From an uncultured Pseudomonas sp. (lineage in GTDB: Bacteria > Pseudomonadota > Gammaproteobacteria > Pseudomonadales > Pseudomonadaceae), in assembly GCA_937863915.1 (NCBI GenBank), contig CALMID010000003.1, forward strand, positions 1-5,258: a stretch of 5,258 nucleotides of DNA, read 5' to 3'. The position numbers and the translations under genes were made by a program. This document shows positions 1 through 5,258 of this stretch, in pieces (the first letter of the stretch is position 1; every line of letters begins with the position of its first letter). The notes beneath the pieces are model-generated. The model saw only the letters and a program-made list of their open reading frames with translations, was not told the DNA's origin and ran no database searches.

Positions 1-392
1 CGGGCAGCCGCGAGGCGCAGCCGGACGCCGAGGTGGATCGCCTGGTCGAGGCGGTGTCCGCCCAGCTCGGCTTCCAGCGCCGCGCGGTGAGCGACGCCGA
101 GATCCGCGCCCGCTGCCTGCTGGCGCTGGTCAACGAGGGGGCGAAGATCCTCGAGGAGAACATCGCCGCCAATAGCCATGACATCGACCTGGTCTACCTC
201 AACGGCTACGGCTTCCCGGCCGACAAAGGCGGGCCGATGGCCTGGGCCGATGGCGAGGGCGTGGCGACCATTCTCGACCGCCTGCGCACCCTGCAGAGCC
301 AGTTCGGCGAGCACTGGCAGCCAGCCGCGCTGATCGAGCGCCTGGCGACTGCCGGCAAGCGCTTCGCCGACGTCAAGGAGGGCAACGTATGA
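1..392 (+). CDS. 3-hydroxyacyl-CoA dehydrogenase, C-terminal part (5' end outside window)
   Basis: Only the last 129 residues and the TGA stop are present; the frame is open from base 3 and clearly continues upstream. The protein family oxidises 3-hydroxyacyl-CoA to 3-ketoacyl-CoA with NAD+, the third step of beta-oxidation, in the cytoplasm. The visible part looks like the C-terminal helical 3HCDH domain, in its FadB/FadJ-type second copy: a segment reading RCLLALVNEGAKILEE, then DIDLVYLNGYGFPADKGGPM and a WAD triplet, then a helical tail ending LIERLATAGKRF. The GTG at 33 is an internal valine codon, not a start, because coding similarity extends to the window edge. Whether the whole protein also carries an N-terminal enoyl-CoA hydratase domain cannot be seen; the context lacks a separate hydratase, so a bifunctional enzyme is possible. 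Its stop overlaps the start of the acyl-CoA dehydrogenase (ATGA), indicating co-transcription and translational coupling. Confidence 0.9.
   Translation, partial: GSREAQPDAEVDRLVEAVSAQLGFQRRAVSDAEIRARCLLALVNEGAKILEENIAANSHDIDLVYLNGYGFPADKGGPMAWADGEGVATILDRLRTLQSQFGEHWQPAALIERLATAGKRFADVKEGNV
375..381 (+). promoter_or_regulatory. Ribosome binding site of the acyl-CoA dehydrogenase gene
   Basis: AAGGAGG lies 7 bases before the ATG at 389, inside the end of the upstream gene. It is a near-perfect Shine-Dalgarno sequence. It fixes the start of the downstream gene at the ATGA overlap and supports translational coupling of the two genes. Confidence 0.85.
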
Positions 393-2179
393 GCTACCAG
401 GCCCCCCTGCGCGACATGCGCTTCGTCCTCCATGAGCTGTTCGACGTCAGTGCTCACTGCCAGCTGCTCGGCAACGGTCTGGACCGCGAGCTGATCGACG
501 GCGTACTGGAAGAAGCCGCCAGCTTCACCGCCAACGAGATCGCCCCGCTCAACCGCAACAGCGACGAGGAAGGCTGCCGCCTGGAAAACGGCCAGGTCAG
601 CACCCCACGTGGTTTCCGCGCGGCCTACCGGCAGTATGTCGACAACGGCTGGGCCAGCATGACCGGGCCGCTGGAGTTCGGTGGCCAGGGCTTCCCGCAA
701 CTGGTGGCCTGCACCTTCCACGAGATGCTGATGTCGGCCTCGCTGTCCTTTCGCGTCTACTCCGGCCTCACCGAGGGCGCGGTGCTGGCGCTGCACAGGC
801 ACGGCAGCGCCGAGCTGAAGAACACCTACCTGGCGCCGATGGTCAGCGGCCAGTGGACCGGCACCATGTGCCTGACCGAGCCCCAGGCCGGCACCGATCT
901 GGCCCTGCTGCGCACCCGCGCCGAGCCCCAGGCCGACGGCAGCTACCGGGTCAGCGGCAGCAAGATCTTTATCAGCGGCGGGGAACAAGACCTCAGCGAG
1001 AACATCATTCACCTGGTGCTGGCCCGCCTGCCGGATGCACCGGCCGGGGTGAAGGGCATCTCGCTGTTCCTCGTGCCCAAATTTATCGCCACCGCGGAGG
1101 GTGGGTTGGGCGAGCGCAATGCGCTGTCCTGCGGGGCCATCGAACACAAGATGGGGATCAAGGGCGGCTCCACCTGTGTGATGAACTTCGACGGCGCCAC
1201 CGGCTGGCTGCTCGGCGAGGCCAACCAGGGCCTGGCCTGCATGTTCACCATGATGAACGACGCGCGTTTTCAGGTCGGCCTGCAGGGCCTGGGGATCGGC
1301 GAAGCGGCCTTCCAGGGCGCCCTGCGCTATGCCCGCGAGCGCCTGCAGTCGCGTGGCCTGAACGGTGCCCAGGCGCCGGACAAACCGGCCGATCCGATCA
1401 TCGTGCATCCCGATGTGCGGCGCATGCTGCTGACCCAGAAGACCCTGGTCGAAGGCTGTCGCATGCTCGCGGCCTACACCGCGCGCCAGCTCGACCTGGA
1501 GCACGGCCATCCCGACCCGGCCGCCGCGCGCGCCGCCGGTCGCCGCGCCGCGCTGCTGATCCCCATCGTCAAGGCCTTCCTCACCGACATGGGCCAGGAG
1601 GTCGCCAGCCACGGCGTGCAGGTGTATGGCGGGCACGGCTTCATCCGCGAGTGGGGCATGGAGCAACTGATGCGCGACAGCCGCATCACGCAGCTGTACG
1701 AGGGCACCAACGGCATCCAGGCGCTGGACCTGATCCGCCGCAAACTGCTGGCCGATGGCGGCGCCGAGCTGTCGGCGCTGATCGCCGAATTCAGCGACGT
1801 GGCCGACCGCGCGGCTCAGCATCCGCAGCTGGCGGCGCTGGCGCAGGTCGTGCAGGCGCGCCTGGGCGAGTGGCGCGAGCTGACCGCCGAGGTGATTGCC
1901 CACAGCCAGCGCGATGTGCAGGAGATCGGCGCGCAGTCGGTGGATTTCCTCCAGTACTCGGCCTACGTGCTGCTCGCCGGCTTCTGGCTGCAGGCGGCCG
2001 TGGCGGCGCAGAACGCGCTGGAGCAGGGCGCCGGCGAGGTGGATTTCTACCAGGCCAAGCTGGCCAGCGCCGAGTTCTACGTGCGCCGCCTGTTGCCACG
2101 CGCCAGCAGCCACCGCGAGGCCCTGCTGGGCGGCGCGGCGTGCCTGATGGCGCTGCCGGCGGAACATTTCGCCTTCTGA
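389..2179 (+). CDS. Acyl-CoA dehydrogenase (FAD-dependent, about 600-residue type)
   Basis: A 596-residue flavoenzyme that introduces the trans-2 double bond into acyl-CoA, passing electrons to electron-transfer flavoprotein. The N-terminus (residues about 2-34, SYQAPLRDMRFVLHELF) looks like the short leader domain typical of this long subgroup. The middle domain carries MCLTEPQAGTD (160-170) and KIFISGGEQD (192-201). The C-terminal helical domain has NDARFQVGLQGLGIGEAAF (290-308), VYGGHGFIREWGMEQLMRDS (412-431) and YEGTNGIQ (437-444); Glu438 is the expected catalytic base. A further helical extension (about 465-590) matches the extra C-terminal domain of this subgroup and explains why it is longer than the usual 380 to 400 residues. 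The start is fixed by the AAGGAGG site and ATGA overlap. All expected motifs are intact. Chain-length preference cannot be read from the sequence; short-chain or substituted acyl-CoAs are plausible given the neighbours. Confidence 0.95.
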   Translation: MSYQAPLRDMRFVLHELFDVSAHCQLLGNGLDRELIDGVLEEAASFTANEIAPLNRNSDEEGCRLENGQVSTPRGFRAAYRQYVDNGWASMTGPLEFGGQGFPQLVACTFHEMLMSASLSFRVYSGLTEGAVLALHRHGSAELKNTYLAPMVSGQWTGTMCLTEPQAGTDLALLRTRAEPQADGSYRVSGSKIFISGGEQDLSENIIHLVLARLPDAPAGVKGISLFLVPKFIATAEGGLGERNALSCGAIEHKMGIKGGSTCVMNFDGATGWLLGEANQGLACMFTMMNDARFQVGLQGLGIGEAAFQGALRYARERLQSRGLNGAQAPDKPADPIIVHPDVRRMLLTQKTLVEGCRMLAAYTARQLDLEHGHPDPAAARAAGRRAALLIPIVKAFLTDMGQEVASHGVQVYGGHGFIREWGMEQLMRDSRITQLYEGTNGIQALDLIRRKLLADGGAELSALIAEFSDVADRAAQHPQLAALAQVVQARLGEWRELTAEVIAHSQRDVQEIGAQSVDFLQYSAYVLLAGFWLQAAVAAQNALEQGAGEVDFYQAKLASAEFYVRRLLPRASSHREALLGGAACLMALPAEHFAF

Positions 2180-2212
2180 GATTCCCTCACCCTCGGCAAG
2201 AAAAGAACAACA

Positions 2213-2218
2213 AGAGGA
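2213..2218 (+). promoter_or_regulatory. Ribosome binding site of the iron-containing alcohol dehydrogenase gene
   Basis: AGAGGA ends 6 bases before the ATG at 2225, within an A-rich stretch that stands out in a GC-rich region. The frame between the preceding TGA (2177-2179) and this ATG contains no other start codon, so the start is well defined. Confidence 0.75.
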
Positions 2219-2224
2219 ATCACC

Positions 2225-3388
2225 ATGCAGCCCTTCAGTTTTGCCACCACCGCGCAGATTCTCTGCGAAACCGGCGCCGCCCAGCGCCTGGCCAGTCTGT
2301 GCCGGGAGCGTGGTGCCCAGCGTGTGCTGATCGTCACCGATCCGGGCATCACCCGCTTTGGCCTGCTCGATGGCGTGCTGCCGGGTTTTGCCGCTGTCGG
2401 CGTTGCCGTCGAGGTGTTCGATCAGGTGATCGCCGACCCGCCCGAGGCCATCGTGCTCAATGCCGTGGAGCGTGCCCGCGCGCTGGGTGCCGAGCTGGTC
2501 ATCGGCTTCGGTGGCGGCAGCTCCATGGACGTGGCCAAGCTGGTGGCGCTGCTCGCTCATCCGGACTGCACTCAGGCGCTGAAAGATATCTACGGTGTGG
2601 GCAATGCCCGTGGCCCGCGGCTGCCGCTGATCCAGGTGCCGACCACCGCCGGCACCGGCTCGGAGGTGACCCAGATCGCCATCATCACCACCGGCGAAAC
2701 CACCAAGATGGGCGTGGTCTCGCCGGTGCTGCTGCCCGACCTGGCCGTGCTCGATGCCGAGCTGACCCTGGGCCTGCCGCCGGCGGTGACCGCCGCCACC
2801 GGTATCGATGCCATGGTGCATGCCATCGAGGCCTACACCAGCAAGATCAAGAAGAACCCGCTGTCCGACCTGCTGGCCCGCGAGGCCCTGCGCCTGCTGG
2901 CGGCCAACCTGCACGAGGCGGTCTACAACGGCCATAACCGCGAGGCGCGCCAGGCCATGCTGCTCGGCGCGCTGCTGGCCGGTCAGGCCTTTGCCAACGC
3001 ACCGTGCGCGGCGGTGCACGCGCTGGCCTATCCGCTGGGCGGGCATTTCCATATTCCCCATGGCCTGTCCAACGCCCTGGTGCTGCCGGAGGTGCTGCGT
3101 TTCAACGCGCCGGCCGCCGCGCCGCTCTATGCCGAGCTGGCGCCGCTGCTGCTGGGCGAGCGCTGCAAGGGCGAGGGCACCGGCCAGCGCTGCGCCGAGT
3201 TCATCACCGAGCTGGCGGCGCTCAACGAACGCTGCGGCCTGCCCAGTCGCCTGCGCGATGCCGGCGTTCCCGAGGCCATGCTGCCGACCCTGGCGCGCGA
3301 CGCCATGTTGCAGCAGCGCCTGCTGGTGAATAACCCGCGCGAGGTCAGCGAGGCCGACGCCCTGGCGATCTACCAGGCGGCGTATTGA
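2225..3388 (+). CDS. Iron-containing (group III) alcohol dehydrogenase
   Basis: A 387-residue cytoplasmic NAD(P)-dependent dehydrogenase, full family length (about 380-390). The N-terminal Rossmann-like half has GGGSSMDVAKL (from residue 96), the nucleotide-binding loop, and PTTAGTGSEVT (139-149). The C-terminal helical half supplies the metal ligands: Asp195 and His199 in GIDAMVHAIEAY, His265 in AAVHALAYPLGGHFHIPHG, and His279 in the HGLSNA motif. The 4- and 14-residue spacings agree with the family pattern seen in FucO (Asp196, His200, His263, His277). It probably interconverts primary alcohols and aldehydes; iron is the usual metal but zinc occurs in the family. It sits 45 bp after the acyl-CoA dehydrogenase, with no terminator between, so it is likely co-transcribed. 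Its presence suggests that the operon handles alcohols, diols or hydroxyacyl compounds. The exact substrate cannot be deduced. Confidence 0.94.
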   Translation: MQPFSFATTAQILCETGAAQRLASLCRERGAQRVLIVTDPGITRFGLLDGVLPGFAAVGVAVEVFDQVIADPPEAIVLNAVERARALGAELVIGFGGGSSMDVAKLVALLAHPDCTQALKDIYGVGNARGPRLPLIQVPTTAGTGSEVTQIAIITTGETTKMGVVSPVLLPDLAVLDAELTLGLPPAVTAATGIDAMVHAIEAYTSKIKKNPLSDLLAREALRLLAANLHEAVYNGHNREARQAMLLGALLAGQAFANAPCAAVHALAYPLGGHFHIPHGLSNALVLPEVLRFNAPAAAPLYAELAPLLLGERCKGEGTGQRCAEFITELAALNERCGLPSRLRDAGVPEAMLPTLARDAMLQQRLLVNNPREVSEADALAIYQAAY

Positions 3389-3423
3389 CCCCCGGGCCGG
3401 CAGGCATAAGCCGCCATACAGCC

Positions 3424-3444
3424 GGCGAATCAAACTATTCCGCC
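3424..3444. repeat. Imperfect inverted repeat, GGCGAAT / ATTCCGCC
   Basis: The arms 3424-3430 and 3437-3444 pair over 7 positions with a single bulged C at 3441 and a 6-base loop (CAAACT). It could be a regulator site or a small hairpin. In this GC-rich DNA such a repeat may also be chance. Confidence 0.4.
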
Positions 3445-3450
3445 CAGCGT

Positions 3451-3466
3451 CCAGCCCCTAGGCTGG
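3451..3466. repeat. Perfect inverted repeat, CCAGCC-CCTA-GGCTGG
   Basis: Two perfectly complementary 6-base arms (3451-3456 and 3461-3466) flank a 4-base loop, 25 bases before the thioesterase start. The structure is short and GC-rich with no T-run, so it is not a classic terminator. It could be an operator or a 5'-end hairpin protecting the downstream mRNA. Confidence 0.5.
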
Positions 3467-3491
3467 TGGGCAAGCCAGACGAGAACAGAGC

Positions 3492-3926
<435 letters not shown>

Positions 3927-3932
3927 TAGTCC

Positions 3933-3938
3933 GAGGAG
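3933..3938 (+). promoter_or_regulatory. Ribosome binding site of the thiolase gene
   Basis: GAGGAG ends 6 bases before the ATG at 3945. It lies in the 18-bp gap after the thioesterase tandem stops (TGA TAG, 3924-3929), so the thiolase initiates independently but close enough for shared transcription. Confidence 0.8.
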
Positions 3939-3944
3939 TCCGTC

Positions 3945-5129
3945 ATGCAAGACGCCGTCATCGTTTCCACCGCCCGTACGCCCATCGCCAAGGCCTTTCG
4001 CGGTGCCTTCAACGACCTCAAGTCGCCGTCCATGGCGGCCGTGGCCATCCGCGCCGCCGTCGAGCGCGCCAGCATCGAGGCCGCCGAGATCGAGGACCTG
4101 GTGATGGGCACCGCCATGCAGGGCGGTACCGCCTCCACCAACCTGGCGCGCCTGTCGCTCTTGGCCGCCGGCCTGCCGCTGTCGGTCAGCGGGCAGACCA
4201 TCGACCGCCAGTGCGCCTCCGGCCTGATGGCGATCTCCATCGCCGCCAAGCAGATCATGGTCGACGGCATGGCCGTGACCGTCGGCGCCGGCCAGGAGCA
4301 GATCAGCCTGGTGCAGAACACCCACATGAAGTGGACCGCCGCCGAGGCCGACCCGGCCGTGATCAAGATGGCCGAGCATGCCTACATGCCGATGCTGCAG
4401 ACCGCCGAGCTGGTCGCCAAGCGCTACGGCATCAGCCGCGAGGCGCAGGACGCCTACTCCCTGCAGTCTCAGCAGCGCACCGCCGCCGCCCAGGCCGCCG
4501 GCCTGTTCGCCAATGAAATCGTCCCGGTCACCGCCCGCAAGAAGCTGGTGGACAAGGAAACCGGTGCGGTCAGCTACGAGGAAGTCACCCTCTCCCTCGA
4601 TGAAGGCAACCGCCCGCAGACCGTGCTGGCTGATCTGACCAAGCTCAACCCGGTCATCGAGGGTGGCTGCATCACCGCCGGCAACGCCAGCCAGCTGTCC
4701 GACGGCGCCAGCGCCTGCGTGCTGATGAGCGGCAGCCTGGCGGCCCAACGCGGCATCGCGCCGCTCGGCCTGTACCGTGGTATCGCCGTGGCCGGCCTGG
4801 CCCCGGAAGAGATGGGCATCGGCCCGGTGTTCGCCGTGCCGAAACTGCTCAAGCAGCACGGCCTGACCGTCGACGACATCGGCCTGTGGGAACTCAACGA
4901 GGCCTTCGCCTGCCAGGTGCTGTACAGCGCGCAGAAGCTCGGCATCGACCCGGCCAAGCTCAACGTCAACGGTGGCGCCATTTCCATCGGCCATCCCTAC
5001 GGCATGAGCGGTGCGCGCATGGTCGGCCACGCCCTGCTGGAAGGTAAGCGTCGCGGCGTGAAGTACGTGGTGATCACCATGTGCGTCGGCGGCGGCATGG
5101 GCGCGGCGGGGCTGTTCGAGGTGCTGTAA
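3945..5129 (+). CDS. Thiolase (acetyl-CoA C-acyltransferase / acetyltransferase)
   Basis: A 394-residue cytoplasmic enzyme of normal thiolase length that cleaves 3-ketoacyl-CoA with CoA, or condenses two acetyl-CoA in reverse. The N-terminal domain opens [18 protein letters not shown] and carries the nucleophile Cys90 in [11 protein letters not shown]. The C-terminal domain has NEAFA (Asn318 onward), His350 in [17 protein letters not shown] and the acid/base Cys380 in [10 protein letters not shown]. These positions match the catalytic set of the well-studied Zoogloea thiolase (Cys89, Asn316, His348, Cys378) to within two residues. The [10 protein letters not shown] and GGGMG loops differ from the commoner GHPLGASGAR and GGGQG, which marks a subfamily and not damage. 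As last gene of the operon, just before the terminator, it most likely completes the degradative cycle. Sequence alone does not separate acetoacetyl-CoA thiolase (AtoB/PhaA-like) from a broader 3-ketoacyl-CoA thiolase. Confidence 0.95.
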   Translation: MQDAVIVSTARTPIAKAFRGAFNDLKSPSMAAVAIRAAVERASIEAAEIEDLVMGTAMQGGTASTNLARLSLLAAGLPLSVSGQTIDRQCASGLMAISIAAKQIMVDGMAVTVGAGQEQISLVQNTHMKWTAAEADPAVIKMAEHAYMPMLQTAELVAKRYGISREAQDAYSLQSQQRTAAAQAAGLFANEIVPVTARKKLVDKETGAVSYEEVTLSLDEGNRPQTVLADLTKLNPVIEGGCITAGNASQLSDGASACVLMSGSLAAQRGIAPLGLYRGIAVAGLAPEEMGIGPVFAVPKLLKQHGLTVDDIGLWELNEAFACQVLYSAQKLGIDPAKLNVNGGAISIGHPYGMSGARMVGHALLEGKRRGVKYVVITMCVGGGMGAAGLFEVL

Positions 5130-5148
5130 GCCGCGTTGATCCCTCCAC

Positions 5149-5178
5149 AAAAAACGGGAGCTTCGGCTCCCGTTTTTT
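5149..5178 (+). terminator. Intrinsic (rho-independent) terminator, probably bidirectional
   Basis: A perfect hairpin with arms 5149-5161 (six A then CGGGAGC) and 5166-5178 (GCTCCCG then six T) around a TTCG loop. It starts 19 bases after the thiolase stop. The loop, closed by a C-G pair, forms the very stable cUUCGg tetraloop in the + strand transcript. The A-run on the other side gives a T-run on the minus strand, so it can also end the convergent GGDEF gene, whose stop lies 26 bases away. Confidence 0.95.
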
Positions 5179-5204
5179 ATGCTGTGCGCAGGGCGGCGCC
5201 GGTG

Positions 5205-5258
5205 TCAGGCTTCGGCGCGATTGCGACCCAGGCTCTTGGCCCGGTAGAGCGCCTCGTC
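5205..5258 (-). CDS. GGDEF-domain protein (diguanylate-cyclase-like), C-terminal end only
   Basis: On the minus strand the window's last 54 bases read in one open frame as DEALYRAKSLGRNRAEA followed by a TGA stop (complement of TCA at 5205-5207). The D-x-ALY-x-AK-x-x-GRNR pattern is the hallmark end of GGDEF domains, which make the second messenger cyclic di-GMP from two GTP. Only 17 residues are visible, so the catalytic GGDEF motif, any sensory domain and activity cannot be judged; a degenerate domain or a GGDEF protein with other domains is possible. The gene converges on the catabolic operon and shares the hairpin terminator. There is no sign of a functional link to the operon. Confidence 0.85.
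   Translation of the reverse strand, partial: DEALYRAKSLGRNRAEA

Larger units (their letters stand above)
3389..3491 (+). promoter_or_regulatory. Structured intergenic gap, possible internal regulatory region
   Basis: This 103-bp gap is the longest within the operon and holds three short inverted-repeat elements: GCCGGC at 3396-3401 and again at 3421-3426 (self-complementary, so the copies can pair); an imperfect repeat at 3424-3444; and a perfect 6-bp-arm repeat at 3451-3466. None is followed by a T-run, so a standard intrinsic terminator is absent. I find no convincing -35/-10 pair. It may hold an internal promoter, an operator or an mRNA-processing or stabilising hairpin; none of these roles is proven. 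Confidence 0.35.

Noticed and set aside
2177..2225. Acyl-CoA dehydrogenase and alcohol dehydrogenase are in the same frame, separated by one TGA and 15 open codons, suggesting a possible read-through fusion.
   Set aside because: The alcohol dehydrogenase has its own good ribosome binding site and start, both proteins have normal family length, and no read-through context is evident.
853..2937. A 694-codon + strand frame overlapping the acyl-CoA and alcohol dehydrogenases.
   Set aside because: It is an out-of-frame shadow with an arginine-, proline- and glycine-rich composition and no motif, whereas the two overlapping genes are intact and recognisable.
206..3433. A 1075-codon open frame on the minus strand, spanning three genes.
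   Set aside because: It runs codon-aligned opposite the acyl-CoA dehydrogenase and alcohol dehydrogenase genes, which share one frame. Antisense stops there require TTA, CTA or TCA codons in the sense strand, which are rare in GC-rich pseudomonad genes. It begins at a TTG, and its product is low-complexity (rich in Q, G, A, H, R, L) with no recognisable motif.
3431..3435. CAAAC as a possible half-site of the fatty-acid regulator PsrA.
   Set aside because: The PsrA site needs an inverted GTTTG partner a few bases away, and none is present; a 5-base match is expected by chance.
3436..3464. Possible sigma-70 promoter with TAGGCT as -10 and TATTCC as -35 before the thioesterase.
   Set aside because: Both hexamers match consensus poorly, particularly the -35, so I cannot support it as a promoter.

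Overview
The window is strongly GC-rich, with G or C at most third codon positions. Its gene set and protein motifs point to Pseudomonas or a close gammaproteobacterial relative. This assignment rests on protein style and gene order, not on a marker gene. Almost all of it is one rightward (+ strand) operon for acyl-CoA (beta-oxidation-type) catabolism, followed by a strong terminator and the tail of a convergent gene.

Layout: (1) the C-terminal 129 residues of a 3-hydroxyacyl-CoA dehydrogenase (1-392), cut by the window edge; (2) an acyl-CoA dehydrogenase of the large, about 600-residue type (389-2179), which overlaps gene 1 by an ATGA junction; (3) an iron-containing (group III) alcohol dehydrogenase (2225-3388); (4) a 103-bp gap with several short inverted repeats; (5) a small hot-dog-fold acyl-CoA thioesterase (3492-3926); (6) a thiolase (3945-5129) placed 18 bp later; (7) a perfect 13-bp-arm hairpin terminator with a TTCG loop (5149-5178); (8) on the minus strand, the last 17 residues of a GGDEF-domain (diguanylate-cyclase-like) protein (5205-5258).

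Together the enzymes cover acyl-CoA to enoyl-CoA (acyl-CoA dehydrogenase), 3-hydroxyacyl-CoA to 3-ketoacyl-CoA (hydroxyacyl-CoA dehydrogenase) and thiolytic cleavage (thiolase). An alcohol dehydrogenase could feed alcohols or omega-hydroxy substrates in, and a thioesterase could release CoA from stalled intermediates. An enoyl-CoA hydratase, an acyl-CoA ligase and a regulator are not visible; a hydratase could be the N-terminal half of gene 1 outside the window. From memory, and not checked, the gene order matches the P. putida KT2440 PP_2047-PP_2051 cluster, which has been linked to growth on short diols such as 1,4-butanediol and lies beside a LysR-type regulator gene.

I see no mobile element, CRISPR array, tRNA or rRNA, and no clearly novel system. 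The most useful second-look items are the alcohol dehydrogenase and thioesterase embedded in a beta-oxidation operon, the structured 103-bp gap, and the unlabelled GGDEF tail.
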